From Chimaeribacter arupi (GTDB taxonomy: Bacteria > Pseudomonadota > Gammaproteobacteria > Enterobacterales > Enterobacteriaceae), in the NCBI RefSeq assembly GCF_002858805.1, contig NZ_PJZI01000018.1, forward strand, positions 1 through 64,000: DNA of 64,000 bases, written 5' to 3'. The position numbers were made by a program, and so were the translations under genes. Below the pieces are notes generated by a model. It had not been told where the DNA came from, made no database searches, and saw only the letters and a list, made by a program, of their open reading frames with translations. Below, in pieces: positions 28,771 to 39,412 of the stretch. Each line of letters begins with the position of its first letter. Position 1 is the first letter of the stretch.

Positions 28771-29580
28771 TCAGGCGCGGGTAGCGGCTTTCATGTCAGT
28801 GACGAAGGTGGCCAAACGGCGCAGCATCTCCTCCGGCTGCTCATGGTACTGCTCGATGATGCGTACGATGGCAGAGCCGGAGATCGCCCCGGCGGCCCCG
28901 GCATTCAGCGCGTCCCGCACCTGTGACGGCTCGGAGATGCCGAAGCCCTGCAACGGCGGCGCGGCCTGGTATTCGGTCAGCTTGTCGATCAGGTGCCCAA
29001 GCGGCAACTGGGCGCGCTGCTCGGTGCCGGTCACCCCGGCGCGTGACAGCAGGTAGGTGTAACCGCGGCCGTGGGCAGCCACCTCGCGCAGCAGGTCATC
29101 ATCGGCATTCGGCGGGCAGATAAAGATCGGCGCGATGTTGTGGCGCAGGGCGGCCGCGCGGAACGGCGCGGACTCCTCGATCGGCACATCCGCCACCAGC
29201 ACCGAATCTACGCCCACCTCGGCGCAGCGCTGGTAGAAAGCATCAATCCCTTTGTGGAACACCAGGTTGGCGTACATCAGCAGGCCAATCGGGATGTCCG
29301 GGTGCTTTTCGCGGATCGCCGCCAGCATCTCAAAGCAGCGGGTCGGCGTCACCCCGGCGGCAAAGGCGCGCAGGGCGGCATTCTGGATCGTCGGGCCATC
29401 CGCCAGCGGGTCAGAGAACGGGATGCCCAGTTCCAGCGCATCGGCCCCGGCTTCCACCAGCGTGTCGATAATCGCCAGCGAGAGTTCCGGGTTCGGGTCG
29501 CCAAGGGTCACGAAGGGCACAAACGCGCCTTCCCGGCGGGCGGCCAGCGCCGCAAAACGTTGCTGATAGCGTTCCATCAA
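28771..29580 (-). CDS. trpA: Tryptophan synthase alpha chain
   Basis: TrpA cleaves indole-3-glycerol phosphate to indole and glyceraldehyde 3-phosphate and channels indole to TrpB. The 269-aa TIM barrel (E. coli 268) keeps the catalytic Glu in [13 protein letters not shown] and Asp in [18 protein letters not shown], and the phosphate-binding GISEPSQV region. Its ATG overlaps the trpB stop by 4 bp, the usual coupling that balances the alpha2-beta2 complex. It is the last gene of the operon. Confidence 0.97.
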   Translation of the reverse strand: MMERYQQRFAALAARREGAFVPFVTLGDPNPELSLAIIDTLVEAGADALELGIPFSDPLADGPTIQNAALRAFAAGVTPTRCFEMLAAIREKHPDIPIGLLMYANLVFHKGIDAFYQRCAEVGVDSVLVADVPIEESAPFRAAALRHNIAPIFICPPNADDDLLREVAAHGRGYTYLLSRAGVTGTEQRAQLPLGHLIDKLTEYQAAPPLQGFGISEPSQVRDALNAGAAGAISGSAIVRIIEQYHEQPEEMLRRLATFVTDMKAATRA

Positions 29581-30767
29581 ATCTCTCCCCGTGCTTTCAG
29601 AATGTCATGGACCGTGAAAATATCCTTGTCGCCGCGGCCGGAGAGGTTCACCACCAGCAGTTGCTCTTTCTCCGGGTTCTCTTTAATCATTTTCAGCGCA
29701 TGGGCCAGCGCATGGGAGGACTCCAGCGCCGGGATAATTCCCTCGCTGCGGCAGAGCGCCTTGAAGGCGTCCAGCGCCTCCTCATCGGTAATCGAGACAT
29801 ACTCGGCGCGGCCGATGCTGTTCAGGTAGGCGTGCTGCGGGCCGACGGACGGGAAATCCAGCCCGGCGGAGATAGAGTAAGACTCCTCAATCTGCCCCTC
29901 TTCAGTCTGCATCATCGGCGCTTTCATGCCGAAATAGATGCCGACGTGGCCATGCTTGAGCGGTGCGCCATGCTGGCCGGACTCAATGCCCAGCCCGCCC
30001 GGCTCTACGCCTATCAGCGCCACCGATTCCTCTTCGATGAAGTCGGCAAACATGCCGATGGCATTGGAGCCGCCGCCCACACAGGCCAGCACCGCATCCG
30101 GCAGGCGGCCCTCTTTTTCCAGCACCTGCGCCTTGGTCTCTTCGCCGATCATCCGCTGGAACTCACGCACAATGGTCGGGTAGGGGTGCGGCCCGGCGGC
30201 GGTGCCCAGCATATAGTGGGCATTCTCATAGCTGGCAGACCAGTCGCGCAGCGCCTCATTGCAGGCATCTTTCAGCGTGGACGAACCGCTGTGCACCGGG
30301 ATCACCTCCGCGCCCATCAGCCGCATCCGGAACACATTGGGGGACTGGCGGGCAATATCTTTCGCACCCATATAGATGCGGCACTTCAGGCCAAGCAGGG
30401 CGGACGCCAGTGCCGACGCCACGCCGTGCTGCCCGGCACCGGTTTCGGCAATGATTTCGGTTTTGCCCATCCGCTTCGCCAGCAAGGCCTGGCCCAGTAC
30501 CTGGTTGGTTTTGTGCGCGCCGCCATGCAGCAGATCCTCACGCTTCAGATAGAGCGTGGTACGGGTACCGGCCGTCAGGTTGCGGCACAGCGTCAGGGCG
30601 GTCGGGCGGCCGGCGTAGTTTTTCAGCAGGTCAAAAAATTCAGCCTGAAAAGCCGGGTCGCGCTGGGCGCTGACAAACGCCTCTTCCAGCTGTTTCAGTG
30701 CGGGCATCAGAATCTGCGGCACATACATCCCGCCGAACTCACCAAAGTAGGGGTTAAGTAATGTCAT
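29577..30767 (-). CDS. trpB: Tryptophan synthase beta chain
   Basis: TrpB condenses indole with serine using pyridoxal phosphate. The 396-aa protein (E. coli 397) has the PLP lysine in HGGAHKTNQ and the glycine-rich phosphate-binding [10 protein letters not shown]. It starts [20 protein letters not shown] as in enteric enzymes. The gene is 41 bp after trpCF and overlaps trpA. Confidence 0.97.
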   Translation of the reverse strand: MTLLNPYFGEFGGMYVPQILMPALKQLEEAFVSAQRDPAFQAEFFDLLKNYAGRPTALTLCRNLTAGTRTTLYLKREDLLHGGAHKTNQVLGQALLAKRMGKTEIIAETGAGQHGVASALASALLGLKCRIYMGAKDIARQSPNVFRMRLMGAEVIPVHSGSSTLKDACNEALRDWSASYENAHYMLGTAAGPHPYPTIVREFQRMIGEETKAQVLEKEGRLPDAVLACVGGGSNAIGMFADFIEEESVALIGVEPGGLGIESGQHGAPLKHGHVGIYFGMKAPMMQTEEGQIEESYSISAGLDFPSVGPQHAYLNSIGRAEYVSITDEEALDAFKALCRSEGIIPALESSHALAHALKMIKENPEKEQLLVVNLSGRGDKDIFTVHDILKARGEI

Positions 30768-30808
30768 TCTTCGCTGTCCTGTGTATGAAAACGGTCTGAC
30801 GGCGCGCC

Positions 30809-32167
30809 TCAGTAGGCGCGCAGCGTCTGGAATACGGCGATCAGTTTCGCAGGGTCTTTAATGCCGGGGGCAGACTCCACGCCGGAGTTGAAATCCAGCC
30901 CGGCACAGCCGAGCTGGGCGGCCTGCACGCAGTTGTCTGCGCCCAGCCCACCGGCCAGCAGCACATTCTCCAGCGGCTGCCCGGCCAGCACCCGCCAGTC
31001 AAAGCGTTGGCCGCTGCCGCCGTTGCCGTTGTCCAGCACATAGCGGTCCACCTGGTTCAGGTCACGGGCGGGCATCTGGTCGCGCACGCTCAGCGCTTTC
31101 CAGATTTGGCAGGTATCCGGCAGTAAAGCGCGCAGGCGGCCGATGTACGCCTGATCCTCCTGCCCGTGCAACTGCACCGCATGCAGGCCGAGCGTGGCGG
31201 CGGTCTGCGCCACCTCGTCAGCCGGCTGGTCGCTGAACACGCCGACATACTTCAGCGGCGCACCTGCCATCACCTGCCGCGCCTGTTCCGGCGAGATGCA
31301 ACGCGGTGAGCGGGCGACAAAAATCAGCCCGCCGAAGGCCGCGCCGGCCTGATGGGCCGCCTGGGCATCTTCCGGCCGGGTCAGGCCGCAGACTTTATTC
31401 TCACCCAGCATCACACGGCGTACGGCCGCCGCCAGATCCGGCTCCGCCATCAGCGCGCTGCCAATCAGGAAGCCGTTGGCAAAGCGGCTCAGCTCGCGGA
31501 TCTGGGCGTAGGTGTTGATGCCTGACTCGCTGATCACCGTCACACCCGGCAGAAGCGGGGCCAGGCGGCGGGTGCGGTCAAGGTCGATGCTCAGGTCGCG
31601 CAGGTCACGGTTGTTGATGCCGACCACTTTCGCGCCCAAACGCAGCGCGCGCGCCGCTTCTTCGTCACTGATCACCTCGGTCAGCACGCCCATGTTCAGG
31701 CTGTGGGCCACTGCAGCCAGTTGGCGGTACTGTTCATCGTCCAGCACGGAGAGCATCAGCAGCACGGCATCGGCCTGATAGTGGCGCGCCAGGTAGATCT
31801 GGTACGGGTCGATGATGAAATCTTTACACAGCACCGGCTGGGTGACGGCAGCGCTGACCTGCGGCAGGAAATCAAAACTGCCCTGGAAATATTTCTCGTC
31901 AGTCAGCACTGAAATGGCCGAGGCATAGTCACTGTAAATCCCGGCAATCTCGGCCGGGTTAAAATCTTCCCGGATAAGCCCCTTGGAGGGCGACGCCTTT
32001 TTGCATTCCAGGATAAAGGCGGTGCGGGCGCCCTGAAGGGCGTGGTAAAAGCTGCGCTGGCTGGGGCCGAGCAGGTGTTCAAAATCGGCCAGCGGCTGCT
32101 GTTCTTTACGCGCCGCGACCCAAACTGCCTTGTCACGAACGATCCGGTGGAGCACGGTTTCCTGCAT
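30809..32167 (-). CDS. trpC: Bifunctional indole-3-glycerol phosphate synthase / phosphoribosylanthranilate isomerase
   Basis: One 452-aa chain carries two TIM barrels: IGP synthase (TrpC, about 1-255, with [10 protein letters not shown] and [11 protein letters not shown]) and PRA isomerase (TrpF, about 256-452, with [11 protein letters not shown] and the final [16 protein letters not shown]). The fusion is normal for enteric bacteria. I choose the ATG at 32167, because AGAGGA inside the trpD end lies six bases upstream; a GTG one codon earlier is too close. It follows trpD directly. Confidence 0.96.
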   Translation of the reverse strand: MQETVLHRIVRDKAVWVAARKEQQPLADFEHLLGPSQRSFYHALQGARTAFILECKKASPSKGLIREDFNPAEIAGIYSDYASAISVLTDEKYFQGSFDFLPQVSAAVTQPVLCKDFIIDPYQIYLARHYQADAVLLMLSVLDDEQYRQLAAVAHSLNMGVLTEVISDEEAARALRLGAKVVGINNRDLRDLSIDLDRTRRLAPLLPGVTVISESGINTYAQIRELSRFANGFLIGSALMAEPDLAAAVRRVMLGENKVCGLTRPEDAQAAHQAGAAFGGLIFVARSPRCISPEQARQVMAGAPLKYVGVFSDQPADEVAQTAATLGLHAVQLHGQEDQAYIGRLRALLPDTCQIWKALSVRDQMPARDLNQVDRYVLDNGNGGSGQRFDWRVLAGQPLENVLLAGGLGADNCVQAAQLGCAGLDFNSGVESAPGIKDPAKLIAVFQTLRAY

Positions 32168-32170
32168 CAC

Positions 32171-33190
32171 TTATCCTCTTGCTGCCAATGCGCTGACACG
32201 CTGGTAAGCGTCGCCGCTGCGGATCACCGCGAGCGCCTGCTGCGCATTTTGTTTTAGGTCTTCTTGCCCGAAAAGCTTCAGTAAAAGCGCGACATTAGCG
32301 GCCACCGCGGCCTCATGGGCGGGTTCACCTTTACCTTGTAACAAGCGTGCCAGAATGTCACGGTTTTCTTCCGGCGTACCGCCCAGCAGCGCCTCCACCG
32401 GGTAACTTTGCAACCCGAGGTCAGCCGGGGTCAGCTGATAGGTGGTGACGCGGCCCTGGTTCAGCTCTGCCACCTGGGTCGGGGCGTGGATCGCCACCTC
32501 ATCCATACCGCCGCCGTGCACCACCGCCGCGCGCTGGTAGCCCAGCGTACGCAGGGTTTCGGCAATCGGCAGCACCAGCTCCGGGCTGTAGACGCCAATC
32601 AGCGCCAGCGGCGGGCGCGCCGGGTTAATCAGCGGCCCCAGCACATTAAACAGCGTGCGGGTTTTCAGCTGCTGGCGTACCGGCATCGCGTGGCGGAAGC
32701 CGGTGTGGTACTGCGGCGCAAACAGGAAGCAGACGCCGAGGTCGTCCAGCGCCTGACGCGCTTCGTCAGCCGGTAAATCCAGGCGGATGCCGAATGCCGC
32801 CAGCAGGTCGGACGAACCGGACCGGCTGGAGACGCTGCGGTTGCCGTGTTTGGCGACCCGCACCCCGCACGCCGCGGCCACAAAGGCGCTGGCGGTGGAG
32901 ATGTTAATGCTGTTGCTGCCGTCGCCGCCGGTGCCGACGATATCGGCAAACGGATAGTCGGGGCGCGGGAAAGGCTGCGCATCAGCCAGCAGCGCCTGCG
33001 CCGCCCCGGCAATCTCTTCCGGGCGCTCGCCGCGCACTTTCATGCTGATCAGCGCCGCTGCCAGTTGGGACGGCTCCAGCTCGCCGTGAATAATGGCGGT
33101 AAACAGCCGGCGGCTCTGTGCCTGGCTCATCGGCTCGGCACGGTAGAGCTGCTCGAGGATGGCGGCGTGGTGGTCATGTGACGTTGTCAT
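32171..33190 (-). CDS. trpD: Anthranilate phosphoribosyltransferase
   Basis: TrpD joins anthranilate to PRPP. The 339-aa enzyme has the PRPP-binding [14 protein letters not shown] and the anthranilate-binding [17 protein letters not shown]. It is a stand-alone gene, whereas in E. coli and Salmonella it is fused to trpG. The gap to trpG is 16 bp with AAGGAGA before the ATG, so this is a true split and not a sequencing artefact as far as can be seen. Confidence 0.97.
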   Translation of the reverse strand: MTTSHDHHAAILEQLYRAEPMSQAQSRRLFTAIIHGELEPSQLAAALISMKVRGERPEEIAGAAQALLADAQPFPRPDYPFADIVGTGGDGSNSINISTASAFVAAACGVRVAKHGNRSVSSRSGSSDLLAAFGIRLDLPADEARQALDDLGVCFLFAPQYHTGFRHAMPVRQQLKTRTLFNVLGPLINPARPPLALIGVYSPELVLPIAETLRTLGYQRAAVVHGGGMDEVAIHAPTQVAELNQGRVTTYQLTPADLGLQSYPVEALLGGTPEENRDILARLLQGKGEPAHEAAVAANVALLLKLFGQEDLKQNAQQALAVIRSGDAYQRVSALAARG

Positions 33191-33206
33191 GATCTGTCTC
33201 CTTGTC

Positions 33207-33785
33207 TTAAGCCAGCGCCCAGGCCAGGGTCTGCTCCAGCAGACGCGCGCCCTGTGAGGTCAGGATGGATTCCGGGTGGAACTGCAGGCCGCAGACGCGA
33301 TCGGCGTCGTGGCGGACGGCCATCACCATGCCGTTGAAATGGGCGTTCACCACCAGCCCGGCCGGAATATCACTGCCGACCAGTGAATGGTAACGCGCCA
33401 CCGGCAGCGGGTTCGGCAGCCCGGCAAACATCGCCTGGTTGTCATGTTCAACCGGGGAGGCCTTGCCGTGCAGGATTTCACCCGCCTGGCCGACGTGGCC
33501 GCCGTAGGCTTCCACAATCGCCTGATGGCCGAGGCAGATGCCGATCACCGGCAACTGGCCGCGCAGCCGTTGCAGCAGTTCCGGCATACAGCCCGCCTCT
33601 GCCGGGGTGCCGGGGCCGGGGGAGAGCATCAGGATCGGCTGCTCCATCTCTTTCAGCCTGGCGATGATGGTGTCCGCCGGGATCTGGTTGCGGTAGATGA
33701 CCACCCGGTGGCCGAAGGTGCGCAGCTGGTCCACCAGGTTGTAGGTAAAGGAATCGATATTATCGAGCAGCAGGATATCAGCCAT
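33207..33785 (-). CDS. trpG: Anthranilate synthase glutamine amidotransferase component
   Basis: TrpG supplies ammonia from glutamine to TrpE. The 192-aa class I amidotransferase has the nucleophile Cys in GICLGHQAI, the oxyanion-hole SPGPGTP and the catalytic His-Glu in FHPES. Its start overlaps the trpE stop (TGATG), a sign of coupling with its partner subunit. Separate from trpD here. Confidence 0.97.
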   Translation of the reverse strand: MADILLLDNIDSFTYNLVDQLRTFGHRVVIYRNQIPADTIIARLKEMEQPILMLSPGPGTPAEAGCMPELLQRLRGQLPVIGICLGHQAIVEAYGGHVGQAGEILHGKASPVEHDNQAMFAGLPNPLPVARYHSLVGSDIPAGLVVNAHFNGMVMAVRHDADRVCGLQFHPESILTSQGARLLEQTLAWALA

Positions 33786-35347
33786 CAGAACACCTCCCCG
33801 GCATGGTGTGCGGTAGCAATGGCGCGCAGCACGGCGCGGGCTTTGTTGCGGGTTTCGTCCGCTTCCGCCTGCGGAATGGAGTCCAGCACCACGCCGGCCC
33901 CGGCCTGCACGGTGGCGATGCCGTCTTCCACATACGCAGAGCGGATCACGATGCAGGTATCGAGGTCTCCGTGGGCGGTGAAGTACCCCACGGCCCCGCC
34001 GTAACTGCCGCGGCGGCTGCCTTCGGAGGCGGCAATCAGTTGCATGGCGCGCACTTTCGGTGCGCCGCTCAGGGTGCCCATGTTCATGCAGGCCTGATAG
34101 GCGTGCAGCACATCAAGATCGTGGCGCAGGGTGCCGACCACGCGGGACACCAGGTGCATCACGAACGAGTAGCGGTCAACTTTGGTGAGGTCAGCGACGT
34201 AGCGGCTGCCCGGCTCGCAGATGCGCGCCAGGTCGTTGCGCGCCAGATCCACCAGCATCAGATGTTCGGCCAGCTCTTTGTGGTCAGTGCGCATCTCCAG
34301 CTCAATCCGGCTGTCGAGGTCACGGTCCAGCGAGCCGTCGGCATGGCGGCCGCGCGGGCGGGTGCCGGCAATCGGGTAGATCTCAATCTGGCGGCTGTCG
34401 GCCTCATACTTCAGGGCGCTTTCCGGCGAGGCACCGAACAGCTGGAAATCGTTGTCCTGCATAAAGAACATATAGGGGCTGGGGTTGTTCTCTTTCAGCG
34501 TCTGGTAGGCGGCCAGTGGTGACGGGCAGGGCAGGGAGAAGCGGCGCGACGGCACCACCTGGAAAATCTCCCCGGCGCGGATCGCCTGTTGTAACCCGCT
34601 GACCACCGCGCCGTATTCGGCGTCGCTCTGGTTGCAGCTCAGCGCCATGTCCTGCACCGCCTGGTACGGGATCGGGCGCGCGGGCTGCTGCAACTGCTGT
34701 TGCAACTGTTCCAGCCGTTGTTGCAGGCGCTGTTCCTCACCGGCAGACGGGGTAAACACGCTGGCTTGCAGGCGGCTGGTGCGGTGCTGGTGGTCGAGCA
34801 CCAGCAGCGTCTCCGCCAGGTAGAAGCAGAAATCGGGGCAGCGCTGGTCAGCGCGCAGCGGCGGCAGGTCTTCAAACCCGGCCACCAGATCGTAGGCGAA
34901 CAGGCCGCCGAGGAACATCGCCTCACGCTCATCAGCCGGGCAGGCCACCAACGTCAGGATGCGGCGCAATGCATCAAACACGGACAGTGAACAGAGGCGC
35001 GCGTCCTCATCCTGCATCGGGTCGATGGCCGGGAATGTCAGCTCGCGGCCGTTGGGGCGCACGTGGTTAGCGACCTCCGGCGGCAGCGCCGCATCCAGCA
35101 GCGGCAGCAGCGAGGCACCGTTGGCGGTGAGGGCCTGGAGGCTGACGGTGCGGCCCAGCGCGGTGATGCGCAGGGCGCTGTCGACAATCAGCAGGCTTTT
35201 CAGGTTCTGCTTGCTGGTGATCTCGGCGGATTCCAGCAGCAGCGTGGCCGGGCGTGCGCCGCACAGCTGGTTGAAGATGGCGGTCGGGTCATCCCGGTAG
35301 CAACCGGTCATGCTCAGCAGCGTCAGGGTAGGTTGGGTTGTGTTCAT
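33785..35347 (-). CDS. trpE: Anthranilate synthase component I
   Basis: TrpE converts chorismate to anthranilate using ammonia from TrpG; it is the feedback-inhibited first step. The 520-aa protein matches E. coli TrpE, with LLLESAEI near the N-terminus as the tryptophan-binding element and the chorismate-binding core with [19 protein letters not shown] and [10 protein letters not shown] start at 35347 ([11 protein letters not shown], preceded by GGAAG); a longer reading runs into the attenuator and is wrong. Confidence 0.97.
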   Translation of the reverse strand: MNTTQPTLTLLSMTGCYRDDPTAIFNQLCGARPATLLLESAEITSKQNLKSLLIVDSALRITALGRTVSLQALTANGASLLPLLDAALPPEVANHVRPNGRELTFPAIDPMQDEDARLCSLSVFDALRRILTLVACPADEREAMFLGGLFAYDLVAGFEDLPPLRADQRCPDFCFYLAETLLVLDHQHRTSRLQASVFTPSAGEEQRLQQRLEQLQQQLQQPARPIPYQAVQDMALSCNQSDAEYGAVVSGLQQAIRAGEIFQVVPSRRFSLPCPSPLAAYQTLKENNPSPYMFFMQDNDFQLFGASPESALKYEADSRQIEIYPIAGTRPRGRHADGSLDRDLDSRIELEMRTDHKELAEHLMLVDLARNDLARICEPGSRYVADLTKVDRYSFVMHLVSRVVGTLRHDLDVLHAYQACMNMGTLSGAPKVRAMQLIAASEGSRRGSYGGAVGYFTAHGDLDTCIVIRSAYVEDGIATVQAGAGVVLDSIPQAEADETRNKARAVLRAIATAHHAGEVF

Positions 35348-35376
35348 GTTTGCTTCCACGTCGTTATTTTTATCCA

Positions 35377-35402
35377 CAAAAAAGCCCGCACTCGGCGGGC
35401 TT
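35377..35402 (-). terminator. trp attenuator
   Basis: On the minus strand AAGCCCGC-CGAGT-GCGGGCTT is followed by TTTTTT, the classical 3:4 terminator of the trp leader. It lies 30 bp before trpE and 37 bp after the trpL stop codon. Confidence 0.93.
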
Positions 35403-35438
35403 CTGGGTATCTGCAAGGTCTGATGACCGTATGCGTGA

Positions 35439-35504
35439 TTACACCGCCCGCAAAAGGGAGGAGCGCCACCAACGAACAAGAAGGGTAATCAGCACGGTTT
35501 TCAT
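35439..35504 (-). CDS. trpL: trp operon leader peptide
   Basis: A 21-codon frame, [10 protein letters not shown] then [11 protein letters not shown], with two adjacent Trp codons (TGGTGG). Stalling at these codons under tryptophan shortage prevents the attenuator hairpin at 35382-35402. The C-terminal RAV end resembles the Serratia leader as I remember it and is longer than the 14-residue E. coli peptide. The position, about 30 nt after the promoter, is typical. Confidence 0.93.
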   Translation of the reverse strand: MKTVLITLLVRWWRSSLLRAV

Positions 35505-35533
35505 CATCAGGCACCAGGTTGTCGTGAACTTGT

Positions 35534-35567
35534 GTACTAGTTAACTGGTTCGGTGAAGGAAAGTCAA
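35534..35567 (-). promoter_or_regulatory. trp promoter and TrpR operator
   Basis: On the minus strand TTGACT (complement of 35562-35567) and TTAACT (complement of 35539-35544) are 17 bp apart. Overlapping the -10 box, GTACTAGTTAACTGGTTCG (35534-35552, plus strand) is a near match to the TrpR operator half-sites CTAGTTAACTAG. Repression by TrpR with tryptophan is the clear prediction. Confidence 0.92.
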
Positions 35568-35698
35568 CCCTCATTTCCGGGGGTTAACGTGAAATGATAA
35601 AAATGATGAAGATGACATAGGGCTGGCATCCGCCCGCCACTATGGGGTAACGTGCCGCCACTGCCCCACCGGGGATTCACGTTTTTTGCAGGATGACC

Positions 35699-36565
35699 AT
35701 GTTGACTGAAGCCACTTCCACCGCCTTTACCCTGTTCGACCTCCACAGCCACACCACCGCCTCGGACGGGTTCCTGACGCCCGCCGCGCTGGTGGCGCGC
35801 GCCGTGGAGATGCGCGTCGGGGTGCTGGCGATCACAGACCATGACTCGGTTGACGGCCTGGCGGCAGCAGCGGAGGCCATAGCGGCGCAACAGTTGCCGC
35901 TGCGGCTGGTAAACGGGGTGGAGATCTCCACCCTGTGGGAAAACCATGAGATCCACATCGTCGGGTTGAATATTGACCCACAGCACCCAATGATGCAGGC
36001 CTTGCTGGCGCAGCAGCGGCTCTACCGTCAGCAGCGGGCAGAAGAGATGGCGCGCCGTCTGGAGAAAGCGCACATTCCCGGTGCGCTGGCAGGCGCATTA
36101 CGGCTGGCGGACGGCGGGGCCGTGACGCGCGGCCATTTTGCCCGTTTCCTGATTGAGGCCGGCAAAGCCGAAAACGTCGCGCAGGTGTTCAAGAAATACC
36201 TGGCCAAGGGGAAAACCGGCTACGTTCCGCCTCAGTGGTGTACAATAGAACAGGCTATTGATGTTATTCATCAATCTGGCGGTCAGGCGGTGGTCGCCCA
36301 CCCCGGCCGTTACGATCTGTCAGCAAAATGGCTTAAGCGGCTGCTGGCCTTTTTTGCTGAGCACGGGGGCGACGCCATGGAAGTGGCCCAGTGTCAGCAG
36401 GCCCCCAATGAACGCACGCAACTGGCCCAGTACGCGCAGCAGTATCAACTGCTGGCGTCGCAGGGATCGGACTTCCACCAGCCCTGCTCGTGGATAGAGC
36501 TGGGCCGCAAGCTCTGGCTGCCGGGCGGCGTGGAGCCGGTCTGGCGTGACTGGCCCACCGCCTGA
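35699..36565 (+). CDS. rnm: RNase AM / 5'-3' exonuclease of the PHP family
   Basis: Rnm (YciV) matures the 5' ends of rRNAs and also hydrolyses 3',5'-bisphosphonucleotides. The 288-aa protein has the PHP metal motif [11 protein letters not shown] near residues 13-23, [17 protein letters not shown] and SQGSDFH near the C-terminus. I choose the second ATG at 35699 because AGGA lies six bases before it, while the ATG at 35693 has no room for a site. It is divergent from the trp operon. Confidence 0.93.
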   Translation: MLTEATSTAFTLFDLHSHTTASDGFLTPAALVARAVEMRVGVLAITDHDSVDGLAAAAEAIAAQQLPLRLVNGVEISTLWENHEIHIVGLNIDPQHPMMQALLAQQRLYRQQRAEEMARRLEKAHIPGALAGALRLADGGAVTRGHFARFLIEAGKAENVAQVFKKYLAKGKTGYVPPQWCTIEQAIDVIHQSGGQAVVAHPGRYDLSAKWLKRLLAFFAEHGGDAMEVAQCQQAPNERTQLAQYAQQYQLLASQGSDFHQPCSWIELGRKLWLPGGVEPVWRDWPTA

Positions 36566-36618
36566 CGAGCCGGAAGCCCGGCATGACGCCGGGATAACCC
36601 TGATAAAAGAGGTACCTG

Positions 36619-37239
36619 ATGAGTCAGTTTTTCTATATTCACCCCGAAAACCCGCAACAGCGCCTGATCAACCAGACGGTGGATGTGCTGCGAAAAGGCG
36701 GGGTGATTGTCTACCCGACGGACTCCGGTTATGCGCTCGGGTGCCGGCTGGAGGAGAAAGCGGCGATGGAGCGCATCTGCCGCATCCGCCAGCTGGACAG
36801 CAATCACAACTTTACGCTGGTGTGCCGCGATTTGAGCGAGCTCTCCACTTACGCCTACGTGGACAACAGCGCGTTTCGCCTGATTAAAAACAACACGCCG
36901 GGTAACTACACGTTCATCCTGAAAGCCACCAAAGAGGTGCCGCGCCGGTTGATGAGCGAAAAACGCAAAACCATCGGCCTGCGGGTGCCGTCCAACCCGA
37001 TTACCCTGGCGTTGCTGGAGGCGCTCCATGAGCCGCTGATGTCCACTACGCTGATGCTGCCGGGCAACGATTTTGCCGAATCCGACCCGGACGAAATCAA
37101 AGACATGCTGGGCAAACAGGTGGATCTGATTATCCACGGCGGTTCCCTGGGCCAGCAGCCGACCACGGTGGTTGACCTGACTGACAGCACCCCGGAAGTG
37201 ATCCGCGAAGGGGCGGGCGACCCGGCGCCGTTCCGCTAA
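36619..37239 (+). CDS. yciO: YciO family RNA-binding/threonylcarbamoyl-AMP synthase-like protein
   Basis: A 206-aa protein of the Sua5/YrdC/YciO fold, length as in E. coli. N-terminal VIVYPTDSGYALGC and the KxR-type region (SEKRKTIGLRVPSNPITLAL) fit nucleotide binding. Its real role is not clear; the family relatives TsaC/Sua5 make threonylcarbamoyl-adenylate for tRNA. It lies 53 bp after rnm and is probably cotranscribed, as in E. coli. Confidence 0.94.
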   Translation: MSQFFYIHPENPQQRLINQTVDVLRKGGVIVYPTDSGYALGCRLEEKAAMERICRIRQLDSNHNFTLVCRDLSELSTYAYVDNSAFRLIKNNTPGNYTFILKATKEVPRRLMSEKRKTIGLRVPSNPITLALLEALHEPLMSTTLMLPGNDFAESDPDEIKDMLGKQVDLIIHGGSLGQQPTTVVDLTDSTPEVIREGAGDPAPFR

Positions 37240-37682
37240 TTTCCGCCGCCCGGCCCCTCAGCGTGGCCGGGCATAGACCTGCACCCGCCTTTAGGCCGCA
37301 TGCTTTTTCAAACCTGCTAAAGGCTTTTTCAAACCCGCTAAAGGCTTTTCAAATCCGCTAAAGGCTTTTTAAACCCGCTAAACCCGCTAAACCCGCTGCT
37401 TAAACGGGTCAACCTCACCTGTAATCCTGTAAACCCCACAGCCTCAGTTTCCCGCTTTATTTTCTCTTATCTTTCAGCCTGAATTTGGCTTACGTATTTT
37501 TATTAAAGCGACTTAAGTAAAATTAATCCTATTTCATCAGGTGTGAATTACGGGTTCCGTTAATTCAACGCGTTAAGATGATTAATCAGGGCTATTACAT
37601 TCATATTATTAAATGGTTCAAACGATTATCCGCGCTTATCTCTACACAATAAGATTAGCCTTATTTTCTCTTGAGACGATTT
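37240..37682. other. Intergenic region with tandem repeats before the small membrane gene
   Basis: 443 bp. The first part carries the short-period repeats at 37301-37397. The second part (about 37440-37680) is AT-rich and holds what should be the promoter of the small gene at 37683; I see no other feature. E. coli has yciQ at about this place, and it is absent here. Confidence 0.5.
37301..37397. repeat. Tandem repeats of about 20 bp with 9-bp sub-repeat
   Basis: Four abutting units of the type GGCTTTTTCAAACCCGCTAA plus A (37301-37321, 37322-37342, 37343-37362, 37363-37382) differ by one or two bases and one-base gaps. They are followed by two copies of CCCGCTAAA-like 9-mers (37383-37397). 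The pattern looks like slippage expansion. Confidence 0.85.
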
Positions 37683-37799
37683 ATGCGTGCACCGAAACAA
37701 CAAGCCGGCGGCAACCGGCTGCGCCGCACCGTGTGGCTGGCGATGCTGGCAGGCTGTGGCCTGTTCTGGGCCTGCCTGCTCTGGTGGCTGTTCAGTTAA
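37683..37799 (+). CDS. Small single-pass membrane protein, YmiA-like
   Basis: A 38-aa frame: a basic N-terminus (MRAPKQQAGGNRLRR) and one hydrophobic helix (TVWLAMLAGCGLFWACLLWWLFS). The pattern and the segment R-x-x-WLAxLxGxxLFW resemble E. coli YmiA as I recall it. In E. coli ymiA lies between cysB and acnA; here that gap has no such gene. GAGA lies about eight bases before the ATG. Function unknown. A chance frame is possible but the composition is protein-like. Confidence 0.55.
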   Translation: MRAPKQQAGGNRLRRTVWLAMLAGCGLFWACLLWWLFS

Positions 37800-38020
37800 C
37801 GTTTCCCTTTCCCACATCAGGGCCGCTGCGGCCGCCCCTTACCTTCTCCGCACGCTATAATAGGGAATACAAAGCGGGCGTAACTGTGTATAATAGTCGG
37901 CTAAACTTTTTATAAGTGATTGATTTATATCAAGATTGCTTATAAGCCCCATTCCTGAGCCGCAGAAATCTCTTTTGCGGTTTATCTGACGCCTGTGAAG
38001 GCGACAACAGAGGTTGCTCA

Positions 38021-38893
38021 ATGAGCGAGAAATTACAGAAAGTTCTGGCGCGGGCCGGCCACGGTTCCCGCCGCGAAATTGAAGCCATTATCCAGGCAGG
38101 CCGCGTCAGTGTAGACGGCAAAATCGCCACGCTCGGCGATCGCGTCGAAGTGACCGCAGGCATGAAAATCCGTATGGATGGCCACGTGGTTTCCATCAGT
38201 GAATCCACGGAAGCCGTGTGCCGCGTGCTGGCGTACTACAAGCCGGAAGGCGAGCTGTGTACCCGTAACGATCCGGAAGGCCGCCCGACGGTGTTTGACC
38301 GCCTGCCGAAACTGCGCGGCGCACGCTGGGTGGCAGTAGGGCGTCTTGACGTCAACACCTCCGGCCTGCTGTTGTTCACCACCGATGGTGAGCTGGCAAA
38401 CCGCCTGATGCACCCGAGCCGTGAAGTCGAGCGTGAATACGCCGTGCGTGTGTTCGGCCAGGTGGATGATGAAAAAATCAAACAGCTCAGCCGCGGTGTG
38501 CAGCTGGAAGATGGCCCGGCGGCGTTCCGCACCATCACCTACCAGGGTGGCGAAGGGCTGAACCAGTGGTACAACGTGACCCTGACCGAAGGCCGCAACC
38601 GCGAAGTCCGCCGCCTGTGGGAAGCGGTGGGCGTGCAGGTCAGCCGCCTGATCCGTGTGCGTTACGGTGACCTGACCCTGCCGAAAGGCCTGCCGCGCGG
38701 CGGCTGGACAGAGCTGGATCTGCCGCAGATCAACTACCTGCGTGAGCTGGTGGAGCTGGACCCGGAAACCGTCAGCAAAATGCCGGTGGAAAAAGATCGC
38801 CGCCGCGTAAAAGCTAACCAGATCCGCCGTGCAGTGAAACGCCACAGCCAGGTCGCCCCCGGCCGTCGCAGCACAACCAATAAGCGCGGCTAA
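38021..38893 (+). CDS. rluB: 23S rRNA pseudouridine(2605) synthase RluB
   Basis: RluB makes pseudouridine 2605 of 23S rRNA. The 290-aa protein has an N-terminal S4 domain (about 3-60, [20 protein letters not shown]), the catalytic D110 in [15 protein letters not shown], and a basic tail rich in Lys and Arg. E. coli RluB has the same arrangement. A strong terminator follows. Confidence 0.96.
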   Translation: MSEKLQKVLARAGHGSRREIEAIIQAGRVSVDGKIATLGDRVEVTAGMKIRMDGHVVSISESTEAVCRVLAYYKPEGELCTRNDPEGRPTVFDRLPKLRGARWVAVGRLDVNTSGLLLFTTDGELANRLMHPSREVEREYAVRVFGQVDDEKIKQLSRGVQLEDGPAAFRTITYQGGEGLNQWYNVTLTEGRNREVRRLWEAVGVQVSRLIRVRYGDLTLPKGLPRGGWTELDLPQINYLRELVELDPETVSKMPVEKDRRRVKANQIRRAVKRHSQVAPGRRSTTNKRG

Positions 38894-38914
38894 TCAATTC
38901 TCCGCGCCGTATTC

Positions 38915-38948
38915 CCTGAACCGCAGCCCTGGCTGCGGTTTTTTTTTG
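38915..38948 (+). terminator. rluB terminator
   Basis: AACCGCAGCC and GGCTGCGGTT (38919-38940) form the stem and are followed by nine T residues. Confidence 0.93.
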
Positions 38949-39412
38949 AATTTTTCTGAATTTTAGCCAATGAAATTATATAAAAGTAACATTATTTCAG
39001 TAAGATATTCAGTGCTGAAATAGAAACGAATTTCATTTCAATCAATTGCGATTAACCCGTGGTAAGACCTGTGATATTAATAAACGGCGACACCGGAGGA
39101 AATGCGCCGGGGGCGGGCATTCTGCCTGTTCATCATGCCGTCACGGTTATTAGGCCGTGATCGGATAAACCACCAAAATAGAGTGGTGCGCGCATTGACC
39201 CGGCTCCGCCGGACAGGTTGGCCATATGACAACAAGCCGTGAGCAATGCCCGTCCGGCAGGGAATGCCCTGCGGCACGGGAAGGGAGGGAAACCATCAGG
39301 CCGGCAGGGAATGCCTGCATATTACCGGATGCACGCTGGGCCGCGCCCAGGGTCACCGGCATTGAGTACAACATTAAAGGCTAGGATTAACATCAATGGA
39401 CAGATGCTCGCT
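38949..39412 (+). promoter_or_regulatory. cobS leader region
   Basis: 464 bp upstream of cobS. It begins AT-rich and continues with a GC-rich part that can form several small hairpins: CACGG-TTATTAGG-CCGTG near 39147-39164, ACCAC...GTGGT near 39170-39186, and a 15-bp direct repeat CCGGCAGGGAATGCC at 39254-39268 and 39301-39315. I searched by eye for the cobalamin riboswitch B12 box and did not find it. A six-codon frame ATGGACAGATGCTCGCTATGA (39396-39416) ends across the cobS ATG. Confidence 0.45.

Noticed and set aside
37301-37397. CRISPR array
   Set aside because: The units abut with no unique spacers, and there are no cas genes.
38949-39412. Cobalamin riboswitch before cobS
   Set aside because: The B12 box and the neighbouring conserved core were not found on either strand by eye. 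A covariance search would decide.
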